From Siphonobacter curvatus (GTDB lineage: Bacteria; Bacteroidota; Bacteroidia; Cytophagales; Spirosomataceae): a stretch of DNA of 64,000 nucleotides. The stretch is from contig NZ_PTRA01000001.1 in NCBI RefSeq assembly GCF_002943425.1, positions 434,001 through 498,000 of the forward strand, given 5' to 3'. Shown here in pieces: positions 25,558 to 34,481 of this stretch; within the stretch, counting starts at the first letter, position 1, and each line of letters starts with the position of its first letter. The position numbers and the translations under genes were made by a program. Below the pieces are notes generated by a model that ran no database searches, was not told where the DNA came from, and saw nothing but the letters and a program-made list of their open reading frames with translations.

Positions 25558-26833
25558 ACCTCCTGGAGCGGCCGTACTGTTCGTGGATATGAACAGTTTT
25601 TTTGCCAGTTGTGAACAGCAGGACAATTTCTACCTGCGGGGACGACCTGTGGCGGTATGCGTGTATACGGGTGAATACGGCTGTGTCATTGCTCCCTCCA
25701 TCGAGGCAAAAAAACGTGGGATTAAGTTAGGGATGCGATTGAATGAAGCCGTACGCCTGTGTCCGGAACTAGTGCCACTCACGACTACGCCGGACAAGTA
25801 CCGTGACTACCACACGAAGATTATGCAGATACTACGCCGGTTTTCGGATCAGGTTATCCCCCGGAGTATCGACGAAGCCATCGTCATTTTAAGTAATCAT
25901 CGACTTATCTACCACGATCTCGAACCCGTAGCCCGGGCCATTAAAAAAGCCATTCATCAGGAAGTAGGCGATTATCTACAGTGTTCGATTGGCATTGCCC
26001 CTAATGCATTTCTGGCCAAACTGGGTTCGGATTTAATCAAGCCGAATGGACTAACGGTTATTTCTCCTGGTAACATTGATTTAATTCTCAGTCAGCTTGA
26101 ACTGACGGATTTGCCCGGTATCGGTCACGGCATGGCCCAACGTCTACAAAAGGCCGGGATTGAAACGCCCCTCCAGCTTCGCTACGCGGATCCGGAGTTT
26201 TTGCGGGCGGCCTGTCGCAGTATTGTAGGCTGGCACTGGCATCTGCGACTTAATTTCTACGAAGTCGATACCGAGTACACTTCTGCTTACAAGAGCATGC
26301 AGGCTATGCGGCAGCTCTCACGCAGCCAGCGGCGGTCGCCTGAGATCTTGCAGCAGATTCTGTTTATGCTTTGCCAGACCTTGGAGCGTCGGACGGTACA
26401 GCAAAGCGTCTTCTGTAAAACGGCCCATTTCTGGGCTAAATACGAGGAAGGCCGAACCTATCAGGATGATATGCAATTTCAAACGCCCGTGCAGGATGGT
26501 GTAGCTTTATTTAATCTAGTACTGAAACGGGCTCAAACCAAGGCCCAGTGGAATCACTCCTCCGAATCGCTGTTCAATTCCGGATTGGTAGCCCTCGGAA
26601 TTGGCGTACATCAGTTTATTCCCGATCAGTTGGTGCAGTATCAGTTGTTTGAAGACAACGTGCGAAAGGATAAACTCCGGAAAGTATACTACGAACTTCG
26701 CGATAAACACGGGTCCCGAAAAGTCATGCGGGGAGCTGAAGTTTCCGAGAACCCACCCCTGCAGGATGTCATTGGTTTTGGTTCCGTAAAAGACCTCTAC
26801 GGTAGAATCACACCCGACTGGATGAGCGAGTGA
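25541..26833 (+). CDS. Y-family DNA polymerase (DinB/UmuC-like)
   Basis: The 430-residue protein is a translesion polymerase of the DinB/UmuC group. Catalytic motifs are VDMNSFFASCEQ (16-27, metal-binding Asp) and RSIDEA (the Asp-Glu pair, about residues 108-113), with CSIGIAPNAFLAKLGSD as the conserved helix of the palm. A helix-hairpin-helix follows (LPGIGHGMAQRLQKAGI). The usual SIDEAYLD reads SIDEAIVI here. The C-terminal half is divergent from classical DinB and nearer UmuC or ImuB-adjacent types, so the gene symbol is left empty. A partner UmuD/ImuA gene is not adjacent. The start codon sits inside an inverted repeat. Confidence 0.88.
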   Translation: MNEFSIPPGAAVLFVDMNSFFASCEQQDNFYLRGRPVAVCVYTGEYGCVIAPSIEAKKRGIKLGMRLNEAVRLCPELVPLTTTPDKYRDYHTKIMQILRRFSDQVIPRSIDEAIVILSNHRLIYHDLEPVARAIKKAIHQEVGDYLQCSIGIAPNAFLAKLGSDLIKPNGLTVISPGNIDLILSQLELTDLPGIGHGMAQRLQKAGIETPLQLRYADPEFLRAACRSIVGWHWHLRLNFYEVDTEYTSAYKSMQAMRQLSRSQRRSPEILQQILFMLCQTLERRTVQQSVFCKTAHFWAKYEEGRTYQDDMQFQTPVQDGVALFNLVLKRAQTKAQWNHSSESLFNSGLVALGIGVHQFIPDQLVQYQLFEDNVRKDKLRKVYYELRDKHGSRKVMRGAEVSENPPLQDVIGFGSVKDLYGRITPDWMSE

Positions 26834-26886
26834 AAGATTGACGCGTTGAAAACGTAGCTAACGCAGTTTTTACCCGTAAACCTGTA

Positions 26887-26894
26887 TACCTTTG
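26887..26894 (+). promoter_or_regulatory. Bacteroidota -7 promoter box
   Basis: TACCTTTG, a full match to TAnnTTTG, ends 47 bp before the aldo/keto reductase ATG. Confidence 0.6.
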
Positions 26895-26941
26895 AAAAAA
26901 CTTACGGATCACTATACGTTGATCATAACCTCTTTGTAACT

Positions 26942-27913
26942 ATGAATTACCGCAGATTTGGCCGTACCGACTGGAAGGTTTCCGAGATGGGTTACGGCAT
27001 GTGGGGGCTCGCGGGCTGGACGGGTTCCGATATTGAAGAAGTGAATCGCTCGCTGGATCGCTCGGTAGAATTAGGCTGCAACTTTTTCGATACCGCCTGG
27101 GGATACGGAGCAGGTAAAAGCGAAGAAATTTTAGGGGAGTTGTTGAAACGAAACCCCGAAAAACGATTGTACGCAGCTACGAAAATTCCACCCAAAAACT
27201 TCAAGTGGCCTTCCAAACCGGACTATACGCTGAGTGAATGCTTTCCGGCCGAACACATCATTGAATACACCGAAAAAAGTCTGAAAAACCTGAAGGTTGA
27301 ACAGATTGACCTGCAACAGTTTCACGTCTGGGAAGACGCCTGGGCTGATCAGGATGACTGGAAAGAAGTCGTTGAAAAACTGACAAAAGAGGGGAAAGTG
27401 GCTCATTGGGGCATTTCGGTGAATCGTTGGGAGCCGGATAACGTACTGCAAACCCTGCGTACGGGATTGATTTCATCGGTACAGGTGATTTATAACATTT
27501 TCGATCAGGCTCCGGAAGATAACCTGTTTCCGCTTTGTAAGGAACTTGACGTCGCTGTAATCGCTCGGGTACCTTTCGATGAAGGCACCCTAACGGGTAA
27601 TCTGACCAAGGATACTACGTTCCCGGCAGACGACTGGCGTTCGACCTACTTCGTTCCCGAAAACCTGAATGCCAGCGTCGATCACGCCGAAGCATTGAAA
27701 CCGTTGATCCCGGAAGGAATGAACCTGCCCGAAATGGCTTTACGCTTTATCTTGAGCAATCCCGACGTTGGAACGATCATTCCGGGGATGCGAAAAATCC
27801 GTAATGTCGAAGCTAATATGGCTACTGCCGATGGCAAAGGCCTTTCTACGGAATTACTGGACGAACTCAAAAATCACCGCTGGGACCGTACGCCTACGGA
27901 GTGGAGTCAATAG
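26942..27913 (+). CDS. aldo/keto reductase
   Basis: This 323-residue TIM-barrel NAD(P)H-dependent oxidoreductase shows the family tetrad: Asp50 and Tyr55 in FFDTAWGYGAGKSEE, a Lys in AATKIPP and His in LQQFHVWED. The C-terminal cofactor segment DVGTIIPGMRKIRNVEANM is also typical. Members reduce sugar or other aldehydes and ketones; the closest visible type is the general stress protein 69/YhdN-like group. The uronate kinase gene lies 266 bp downstream on the same strand, with an intervening hairpin, so it may be a separate transcript. Confidence 0.9.
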   Translation: MNYRRFGRTDWKVSEMGYGMWGLAGWTGSDIEEVNRSLDRSVELGCNFFDTAWGYGAGKSEEILGELLKRNPEKRLYAATKIPPKNFKWPSKPDYTLSECFPAEHIIEYTEKSLKNLKVEQIDLQQFHVWEDAWADQDDWKEVVEKLTKEGKVAHWGISVNRWEPDNVLQTLRTGLISSVQVIYNIFDQAPEDNLFPLCKELDVAVIARVPFDEGTLTGNLTKDTTFPADDWRSTYFVPENLNASVDHAEALKPLIPEGMNLPEMALRFILSNPDVGTIIPGMRKIRNVEANMATADGKGLSTELLDELKNHRWDRTPTEWSQ

Positions 27914-27945
27914 CCTAATACGCTGTTTATTGGGGAAGTGTATTG

Positions 27946-27995
27946 TTCGTCGGGTAAGTACCATTGGGTCTGGTCCGTTGTATTTACCCGACGAA
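27946..27995 (+). terminator. hairpin downstream of the aldo/keto reductase
   Basis: Perfect 12-bp arms TTCGTCGGGTAA (27946-27957) and TTACCCGACGAA (27984-27995) with a 26-nt loop lie 32 bp after the stop. It lacks a U tract, so its role as terminator is uncertain. Confidence 0.6.
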
Positions 27996-28179
27996 ATGAA
28001 TCTGGGGAATGGAATCTTCATAAATCTATTACTCGATTCTCCCGGTAAGTCGGGGTATCTATCCCTTCCTAACGTCTTTTGTCTATATCAGAAAAGGATT
28101 TAGTATCCGTTTGGGTCGAAAGCAGAGTTAGGCTCCTACTAAATTCTTTCAGTACCTGTCCCAAGGATTGCTACCCTAC

Positions 28180-29187
28180 ATGAAAAAAGTTGTCACTTTT
28201 GGCGAGGTTATGCTCCGGCTCAGTACGCCGGGCTTCGCCCGTTTTGTTCAGACTACAAGTCTAAATGTGAATTTCGGTGGTGGAGAAGCCAACGTGGCAG
28301 CCGCTCTGGCGTACCTCGGCATTCCCGCCAGTCACGTAACCCGGTTTCCCGATAACGATTGGGGATACGCCGCTGCGGCGGCCTACCGTCGGTATGGCGT
28401 GGAAACGCAGGATATTGTATACGGCGGAGATCGTATTGGTACTTATTTCCTGGAAACCGGAGCCATGATGCGGGCCAGCCGTATCATTTACGATCGTACG
28501 AATTCAGCCTTTGCTCAGCTTGACCCGAAGGAACTCGATTGGGAGCGTATCCTGGCGGATGCTCAGTGGTTTCACTTTACGGGTATTGCCCCGGCGATTT
28601 CCGAAGGAGCTGCTCAGGCCTGTCGCGATGCCATTGCCGTAGCGAATCGGATGGGGATTACGGTTTCGGCAGATGTCAATTCCCGGAAAAACCTCTGGAA
28701 ATGGGGCTCTACCGCGGCTGAAGTCATGACGGAGCTAACGGCCGGTTGCGATGTAATTGTTTGTGGAAAAGGCGACGCGGAGGAGTTATTTGACATTACG
28801 CCCAAAACGCAGGAAAAAGGCTTTATTGCCGTTTGCCGGCAGATTCAGGAGAAGTTTCCCCGCGTCAAAAAGATCATCAATACCAAACGGGGCTCCCTTT
28901 CGGCTTCGCACAACACCCTGCAGGGACGTTGCTGGAATGGCGAAGACCTCGTACAGACCATGACGCACGAGATGGTACCGATGGTGGACCGGATCGGTGG
29001 GGGAGATGCTTTCCTGGCGGGGTTCATTTACGGGCAAATTCAAGGCTTTTCCGATCAGAAATCCATCGATTTTGCGACGGCGGCTTCCGCATTAAAACAC
29101 AGCATCGAAGGCGATTTCAATCTGGCCTCCGTAGCCGAAATCGAAACCGTCATGAGCGGCGATACGAGCGGACGGCTGAGTCGATAG
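28180..29187 (+). CDS. kdgK: 2-dehydro-3-deoxygluconate kinase-type PfkB sugar kinase
   Basis: The 335-residue PfkB-family kinase phosphorylates 2-keto-3-deoxygluconate (KDG) to KDPG in the cytoplasm. Motifs include FGEVMLRLSTPG at the N-terminus, NFGGGEANVAAALAYLG (about 30-46, sugar-binding) and DRIGGGDAFLAGFIYG with the catalytic Asp near residue 276. The ATG at 28180 was used; a TTG 12 bp upstream is also in frame. KDPG aldolase follows 182 bp downstream on the same strand, which together with KduI at 33.5 kb supports KDG as the substrate. The gap to the aldolase holds one of the inverted T/G-A/C tracts. Confidence 0.85.
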   Translation: MKKVVTFGEVMLRLSTPGFARFVQTTSLNVNFGGGEANVAAALAYLGIPASHVTRFPDNDWGYAAAAAYRRYGVETQDIVYGGDRIGTYFLETGAMMRASRIIYDRTNSAFAQLDPKELDWERILADAQWFHFTGIAPAISEGAAQACRDAIAVANRMGITVSADVNSRKNLWKWGSTAAEVMTELTAGCDVIVCGKGDAEELFDITPKTQEKGFIAVCRQIQEKFPRVKKIINTKRGSLSASHNTLQGRCWNGEDLVQTMTHEMVPMVDRIGGGDAFLAGFIYGQIQGFSDQKSIDFATAASALKHSIEGDFNLASVAEIETVMSGDTSGRLSR

Positions 29188-29195
29188 GTACAGTT

Positions 29196-29366
29196 AGCGT
29201 TTAGGGTTTAGAGTTTTGGGTTAGATATCACAATGGATCAGTCAAAATTCTGCCTTAGCTGAAACGCTGACAGCATTAAAAGTAATTAGGATAACTGAGG
29301 TAGTAGAAAGGGCGAAAGGTTTGGAGCATATCGAACGCTAAACCCTAAACACCAAACTCAAAACTC
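29196..29366. repeat. inverted T/G-A/C tract, copy A
   Basis: The T/G-rich half (29196-29225) contains GTTTAGGGTTTAG at 29199-29211; the A/C-rich half (29335-29366) contains its exact inverse CTAAACCCTAAAC at 29338-29350. The spacer is 126 bp. The same 13-mer recurs in copy B. The A/C half ends 3 bp before the aldolase start codon. Confidence 0.75.
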
Positions 29367-29369
29367 TAC

Positions 29370-30038
29370 ATGGCAAGTTTCACTCGTTTGCAGGTTTATC
29401 AAACCTTACTGGAAAATCCGATTATGCCGATTTTCCACCATAATGATTTAGAAGTAGCGAAGAAAATACTGACGGCCTGCTACGAAGGGGGAATTCGGAT
29501 TTGTGAATTCACGAACCGTGGTGATTACGCTCATGAAACGTACTCCGAACTGCGGAAATTTGGTAAGAAAAACTTCCCTGATCTAGTTGTAGGAGCGGGT
29601 ACCATTGTGGATGCGGCTTCGGCTACGCTGTTCATTCAGCTAGGGGCGGATTTTGTAGTAGCTCCGGTATTACATCAGGATGTGGCTATTACCTGTAACC
29701 GCCGGAAAATTGCCTGGATGCCGGGTTGCTTTACCCTTTCAGAAATCTCCAAAGCCGAAGAGTGGGGAGCGGAAATTGTCAAGTTATTTCCCGGCCAAGC
29801 GTCCTCACCCGATTTTGTGAAAGCCATCAAAGGCCCTATGCCCTGGACGGATATTGTGGTAACGGGCGGCGTAGAACCCACCGAAGCTAGCCTAAAAAGC
29901 TGGTTCGATGCAGGGGCACGCGGTGTCGGAATTGGTTCACAGCTTTTCCCCAAATCACTGGTAGAAGCGAATGAATGGCAGGCTATTGCCGATAAAATTA
30001 CGGAAGCCGTTCGCGTAGCGAAATCCCTGAAGGCATAA
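29370..30038 (+). CDS. eda: KDPG/KHG aldolase
   Basis: The 222-residue class I aldolase splits 2-keto-3-deoxy-6-phosphogluconate into pyruvate and glyceraldehyde-3-phosphate. The Schiff-base lysine is in AEIVKLFPG (about 130-138), and RICEFTNRGDYA supplies the active-site Glu near residue 49. VVGAGTIVDA, MPGCFTLSEI and VTGGVEP are further family blocks. It completes the KDG route started by the upstream kinase. It is probably co-transcribed, although the inverted tract between them may affect this. Confidence 0.9.
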   Translation: MASFTRLQVYQTLLENPIMPIFHHNDLEVAKKILTACYEGGIRICEFTNRGDYAHETYSELRKFGKKNFPDLVVGAGTIVDAASATLFIQLGADFVVAPVLHQDVAITCNRRKIAWMPGCFTLSEISKAEEWGAEIVKLFPGQASSPDFVKAIKGPMPWTDIVVTGGVEPTEASLKSWFDAGARGVGIGSQLFPKSLVEANEWQAIADKITEAVRVAKSLKA

Positions 30039-30061
30039 ACTTACTGAACTACTTGTACCTG

Positions 30062-30089
30062 AAGATCGCTGGTTGCTGGCGATCTTTTT
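30062..30089 (+). terminator. intrinsic terminator after the aldolase
   Basis: Arms AAGATCGC (30062-30069) and GCGATCTT (30079-30086) with a T run continuing to 30089, 24 bp after the stop. Confidence 0.85.
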
Positions 30090-30115
30090 ATTTTTGGGGC
30101 TGATTTGATTTTCCC

Positions 30116-30745
30116 TTGAAAACAGCCTGTATTTTTCTCGTAACTTTTGCCATCAGCTTTTTGGGATCGGTCCATCCAGGGCCGGTAAACCTATCGGTTA
30201 TACAAGCCGTATTGAGGAAAAATTTCTACGCTGCTTTGTGGATAGGTTTGGGTGGAGCAGTGGTTGAAATTCCGTACGGGTACTTGGCTTTGCAGGGCGT
30301 GCAATTTGTTGAGCGTTACCCCAGTTGGCTTAAATCACTTCAATTACTGGTCATTCCAGTTTTGTTTCTTCTAGGCATCGCTGCGTTACTACGAAAACCC
30401 AATACTCAGCAAGAGCTTCCCCAATCTGGTACACCCCGCTGGGCCTTTGCCAAGGGCTTATTTCTGTCTTTTTTGAATGGACAACTGCCTTTGTACTGGT
30501 TTGCCATTCTACTCAACTACCAGGCTTACTACTGGCTCAAAGTACAATCCGGCTGGCATGAGTTAGGCTTTGTCATGGGAGCCAGTTTAGGGGCTTTCGC
30601 CTTGCAATTCAGTTACGCAAAATTGGCCTTACGCTACGAAAACCAACTGCTCAAACACATTAAGATTGAGTGGATGGAACGAATCATCGGTCTACTGTTT
30701 ATTGCCGTAGGCCTTTGGCAGACTTTCCTATACTGGTGGAATTAA
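30116..30745 (+). CDS. LysE-family exporter, copy 1
   Basis: The 209-residue membrane protein has about six hydrophobic segments and the LysE/RhtB-type start TFAISFLGSVHPGPVNLSVIQAVL, where PGP is the conserved transmembrane turn. Members export amino acids or other small metabolites. The start is TTG at 30116; no ATG is available, and the alignment with copy 2 (which starts ATG at the same position) supports it. It and the next gene look like a tandem duplication that has diverged substantially. Confidence 0.82.
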   Translation: MKTACIFLVTFAISFLGSVHPGPVNLSVIQAVLRKNFYAALWIGLGGAVVEIPYGYLALQGVQFVERYPSWLKSLQLLVIPVLFLLGIAALLRKPNTQQELPQSGTPRWAFAKGLFLSFLNGQLPLYWFAILLNYQAYYWLKVQSGWHELGFVMGASLGAFALQFSYAKLALRYENQLLKHIKIEWMERIIGLLFIAVGLWQTFLYWWN

Positions 30746-30825
30746 GGAAGGTGGTCTGGAATACCTTTTTGACAAATAGACCTACCTAGGGTTGCGAGAA
30801 TACCCACCTCTCAGCCCAGACCATC

Positions 30826-31458
30826 ATGAAAATTTTATGGATTTTTACAGTAACCTTTATCATCGGTTGTCTGGGTTCGATTTACCCAGGCCCGGTCAAG
30901 CTTAGTATTGTGCAGGTAGTCATGCAAAAAAACCTGCGGGTAGGCATATGGGCTGCCGTAGGAGCATCTTTACCTGAGATACTGGGCAGTGCACTGGCCA
31001 TTTACAGCTTTCGCTGGTTGCAGCAGGTACCCGATGTACTGATCTGGTTTCAATGGTCGGTTATTCCCATACTGCTGATCATCGGATTTCTGACCTTGCA
31101 AAAGAAGTCAACTCCTGACGTAGAGCAGCAGGAAAGTGCATCGCCCGCCAATCGATCGGCTTTTACGAAAGCCATGGTGTTGAACTTGTGCAATCCGCAG
31201 TTGGTACCCTTTTGGCTGGTCACTACGGTATGGTTCAATAGCAAGCCGGGCTTATCGCTGGACTCGTTTGGACACGAGCTGTTTTTCATTATCGGAGCTA
31301 CGGGAGGTTCATTTGCGATGAACTACCTGTATGCCAAACTAACTTCGGTAAATCGAGAGCGAATTCTGGATAAAATTCAGCCCCAAACCATCCGGTTACT
31401 GACGGGTTGGGGCTTCATCTTATTGGGCGTATGGCAGGCCGTACAGGCGTTCGCTTAA
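30826..31458 (+). CDS. LysE-family exporter, copy 2
   Basis: The 210-residue paralogue begins TFIIGCLGSIYPGPVKLSIVQVVM, closely matching copy 1 in both sequence and motif position, and has the same hydrophobic layout. It follows copy 1 by 80 bp. Its stop codon interlocks with that of the convergent ABC exporter: the TTAA at 31455-31458 supplies TAA on both strands. Substrate unknown. Confidence 0.82.
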   Translation: MKILWIFTVTFIIGCLGSIYPGPVKLSIVQVVMQKNLRVGIWAAVGASLPEILGSALAIYSFRWLQQVPDVLIWFQWSVIPILLIIGFLTLQKKSTPDVEQQESASPANRSAFTKAMVLNLCNPQLVPFWLVTTVWFNSKPGLSLDSFGHELFFIIGATGGSFAMNYLYAKLTSVNRERILDKIQPQTIRLLTGWGFILLGVWQAVQAFA

Positions 31459-33236
31459 GCCTCTTCACCTTGTAGCTGTTTCTCGTAAAGTTCCCGATAC
31501 GCTCCATTTCGCTTCATCAATTCTTCGTGCGTACCCTGTTCCACAATGGCACCGTCATCAAGCAGTACAATTTGATCGGCCAGTTTAGCCGAAGAAACCC
31601 GGTGACTGATAATGACCGAGGTGCGGTTCGCCATGATGCCTTTTAAGTTATTGAGAATCGTCGCTTCCGTTTGGGTATCCACCGCCGATAAGCAGTCATC
31701 CAGAATCAAAATTTTAGGTTCACGAGCAACGGCTCGGGCGATACTGAGGCGTTGTTTCTGTCCACCGGAAAGCGTAATCCCGCGTTCACCAATTTTGGTG
31801 TCGAATCCTTCGGGGAAGTCTACGATGTTCGCGTACAAGTCCGCATCCCGAACCGCCTGAACTACTTTTTCCTGCGAAAGATCCGGCAAGCCAAAGCGAA
31901 CGTTGTTGGAAATTGTATCCGAGAACAAAAAGACATCCTGCGGTACGTAACCCATCTGACGACGTAAGGCCGGAATCTGATACGATTGAATCGGTGTTTG
32001 GTCAATCAGAATATCTCCCGAAGAAGCGTCGTACATCCGCGTGAGTAAACTGGCCAGCGTACTCTTACCCGAACCCGTACCGCCCAGGATTGCTACAGTT
32101 TCTCCCGCCTTGATGCGGAGGTTGAAATTTTTCAAAGCCACAATCCCCGAATCCGGGTAAATGAACGTGACGTGTTTAAACTCCACATCACCCGCAATTT
32201 CTTTCTCCAGATTTTCCGTAGAAATCAGGTCCGTTTTCTGATTCAGAAACTCATTGATCCGTTCCTGCGAAGCCGCTGCCCGCTGGATTTGCGAGGTCGT
32301 CCAGCCCAGAGCCGTTACGGGCCAGGTCAGCATGTTCACGTAAATCAGAAACTCGGCAATGTTACCAGGCGTCAATCGGCCCGCAATCACTTCCTGCCCC
32401 CCCACGTATACGCAAAGAATGTTCGATAAGCCCACCAAAACAAAAATCAGTGGGGTAAACATGGAGTCTACTTTTGTCAGACTCAGGGATTTATTACGGT
32501 AGCTTTCGGATTGCTTTTCAAACTGCCGGGTGGAGAACGTTTCCTGTACATACGCTTTCAGTACCCGGATGCCGGAAAAGGCTTCCTGGGCATTGGTGGA
32601 AAGCTGAGACAGATTCCGCTGAATTTCTTCCGAACGTTTGTTCATAACGCTCGACACGAAGAAGATACTGATCGAAAGTATTGGTAAGGGCAACAGCACA
32701 TAAAAAGTTAGGTGCGGACTAACGGATACCATGTAGCTGATTACCATGATGAACAGCGTAATCAGGTTGAGTCCGTACATAATACTGGGGCCTACGTACA
32801 TCCGTACTTTTGAGACGTCCTCGGAGATACGGGCCATCAGATCACCCGTGTTGTGCCGACGGTAAAAACTCAGGGGGAGGGTTTGGTAGTGATTATAAAT
32901 CTCATTCTTCAGATCATACTCAATCAGGCGGGACATAACAATGAGCGTTTGCCGAACCAGAAAAAGGAATACTCCTTTCAGTAAGGCCATCGCCAGAATG
33001 AGCAGACCGTAAATGAGAATGTTATACGAGAAATCCTGGTAGATATTGGCCTGTACCTTGGTGCCATCGAAGAGGAAGTACAAATCCAGTGTTTCCTTTA
33101 CCAGGTCCAGCGAATGCCGGACAATCTGGGCGGGAATAATCCCAAAAAGGTTGGAAATAATGGTAAACAATGTCCCCAAAAACAGGGTACCCTTGTACTT
33201 CCAGAGGTATTTATTGAGATAAGCGAGGGATTTCAA
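31455..33236 (-). CDS. ABC exporter, fused permease-ATPase (MsbA/MdlA-like)
   Basis: The protein of about 593 residues has a six-helix exporter domain (to about residue 300) followed by an ATPase domain with Walker A GGTGSGKST, Q loop, LSGGQKQR signature and Walker B ILILDDCLSAVD. The catalytic Glu after Walker B is Asp, as in one partner of heterodimeric exporters; a partner half-transporter is not present here. The start was set at TTG 33236 (MKSLAYLNKYLWK), which fits the family. The ATG at 33287 would add 17 residues encoded by an A/C-rich repeat tract (NPKPKTHNS), which is probably untranslated. Confidence 0.88.
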   Translation of the reverse strand: MKSLAYLNKYLWKYKGTLFLGTLFTIISNLFGIIPAQIVRHSLDLVKETLDLYFLFDGTKVQANIYQDFSYNILIYGLLILAMALLKGVFLFLVRQTLIVMSRLIEYDLKNEIYNHYQTLPLSFYRRHNTGDLMARISEDVSKVRMYVGPSIMYGLNLITLFIMVISYMVSVSPHLTFYVLLPLPILSISIFFVSSVMNKRSEEIQRNLSQLSTNAQEAFSGIRVLKAYVQETFSTRQFEKQSESYRNKSLSLTKVDSMFTPLIFVLVGLSNILCVYVGGQEVIAGRLTPGNIAEFLIYVNMLTWPVTALGWTTSQIQRAAASQERINEFLNQKTDLISTENLEKEIAGDVEFKHVTFIYPDSGIVALKNFNLRIKAGETVAILGGTGSGKSTLASLLTRMYDASSGDILIDQTPIQSYQIPALRRQMGYVPQDVFLFSDTISNNVRFGLPDLSQEKVVQAVRDADLYANIVDFPEGFDTKIGERGITLSGGQKQRLSIARAVAREPKILILDDCLSAVDTQTEATILNNLKGIMANRTSVIISHRVSSAKLADQIVLLDDGAIVEQGTHEELMKRNGAYRELYEKQLQGEEA

Positions 33237-33251
33237 TGGATATCTTGTTAA

Positions 33252-33420
33252 TGAGTTGTGAGTTTTGGGTTTTGGGTTTTGGGTCAAAAGTTTCGCTAAT
33301 GATTAAAAAACGAAAGAATCAATCCTTTAATCATTGATTATCTGCATAATGAACACAAGCGATGTGCTAGGCACGCTGAAACTCTAAACCCTAAACGCTG
33401 AAACCTAAACTGAAAACAAA
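33252..33420. repeat. inverted T/G-A/C tract, copy B
   Basis: The T/G half (33252-33285) is three near-perfect GTTTTGGG units; the A/C half (33374-33420) contains CTAAACCCTAAAC at 33384-33396, identical to copy A. The spacer is about 90 bp. The whole tract lies in the probable 5' leader of the ABC exporter, downstream (minus strand) of the promoter box at 33417-33424. Confidence 0.72.
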
Positions 33421-33424
33421 GATA
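33417..33424 (-). promoter_or_regulatory. possible -7 promoter box for the ABC exporter
   Basis: On the minus strand the sequence reads TATCTTTG, a TAnnTTTG match, about 180 bp upstream of the exporter start. It would place the inverted tract inside the mRNA leader. Confidence 0.4.
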
Positions 33425-33514
33425 GTCAGGATTGGTTCGCTTCTTTGGGAATTGAAGGGTACGAATGCTTGATTCTCGTCTATTTCATATTCTGAAGCCA
33501 TTATTATTCTACTC

Positions 33515-34345
33515 ATGCAGACTCGCTATGCACACCACCCTGATGACGTTCGGCATTATGATACCGACCGTTTGCGGGAACAATTCCTGGTAGAGAACGT
33601 CATTGCCGACGATCAAATCCAGTTTACGTATTCGCACTATGACCGTTTTATTGTGGGAGGCGTGAAACCCGTTAGTCAGGAAATTTCACTACCTACCTAC
33701 GACGAATTACGTGCCAACTACTTCCTCGAACGCCGCGAACTGGGTATCATCAACGTTGGTGGCCCGGGCATCGTTTCGGCCAACGAAGAACGCTACGAGC
33801 TTAGCAAATACGAAGCGTTGTACCTGGGTAAAGGCACAATGAATGTAACCTTTGCCAGTGCTGATCCGGCTCAGCCTGCGGTATTTTACCTGGCTTCAAC
33901 ACCCGCTCACCGGATTTGCCCCAATGCCAAACTGACGAAAGAAGGAGCTTCGCCCGTCAACGCTGGTTCGAAAGAAACGGCCAATGAACGGACGATTTAC
34001 AAATACATTCACGCGGAAGGTCTGGAGTCCTGCCAGCTGGTTATGGGCCTTACGATTCTTAGTACAGGTAGCATCTGGAATACCATTCCGGCTCACGTAC
34101 ACGATCGTCGGATGGAAGCGTATTTCTATTTTGACGTTCCCGAAAATCAGCGGGTTTTCCACTTTATGGGGGAACCCCAACAGACCCGGCACTTGCTGGT
34201 GAACAACTATCAGGCGATCTTATCGCCGCCGTGGTCCATTCACTCGGGAGCGGGTACGTCGAACTATTCTTTCATCTGGGCAATGGCCGGAGAAAACTAT
34301 ACGTACACCGATATGGATCTGGTGGATTTGAAGAATCTGAAGTAA
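33515..34345 (+). CDS. kduI: 5-dehydro-4-deoxy-D-glucuronate isomerase
   Basis: The 276-residue cupin-type isomerase converts 5-keto-4-deoxyuronate (from unsaturated galacturonate or glucuronate) to 2,5-diketo-3-deoxygluconate, a step in pectin and related uronate breakdown. Metal ligands are the histidines and Glu in IPAHVHDRRMEAYFYFD (about 192-208) and His in WSIHSGAGTSNYSFIW (about 241-256). ILSTGSIWNTIPAHVHDRRM is diagnostic. The usual partner KduD is absent from the window; KDG kinase and KDPG aldolase are 4-5 kb upstream. A terminator follows. Confidence 0.94.
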   Translation: MQTRYAHHPDDVRHYDTDRLREQFLVENVIADDQIQFTYSHYDRFIVGGVKPVSQEISLPTYDELRANYFLERRELGIINVGGPGIVSANEERYELSKYEALYLGKGTMNVTFASADPAQPAVFYLASTPAHRICPNAKLTKEGASPVNAGSKETANERTIYKYIHAEGLESCQLVMGLTILSTGSIWNTIPAHVHDRRMEAYFYFDVPENQRVFHFMGEPQQTRHLLVNNYQAILSPPWSIHSGAGTSNYSFIWAMAGENYTYTDMDLVDLKNLK

Positions 34346-34370
34346 GTTAATCTTTGATTTATAGCAGTAC

Positions 34371-34409
34371 AAAAGCCCGAAACCGGATTCATTCTGGATT
34401 CGGGCTTTT
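34371..34409 (+). terminator. intrinsic terminator after kduI
   Basis: Arms AAAAGCCCGAA (34371-34381) and TTCGGGCTTTT (34399-34409), 25 bp after the stop codon. Confidence 0.88.
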
Positions 34410-34481
34410 AGGTATGTAACGGGAAATACGAAGCGATTCAATTATTTTCGAACATTCGTACCACCGCTCGTTACTTCCACC

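Noticed and set aside
27768-28103. 111-codon frame after the aldo/keto reductase
   Set aside because: It overlaps the reductase in another frame and passes through the hairpin at 27946-27995.
29196-29366. Repeats such as CTAAACCCTAAAC considered as telomere-like or CRISPR-type repeats
   Set aside because: They are not regularly spaced direct repeats, carry no spacers, and no cas genes are present; similarity to plant telomere repeats is a coincidence of composition.
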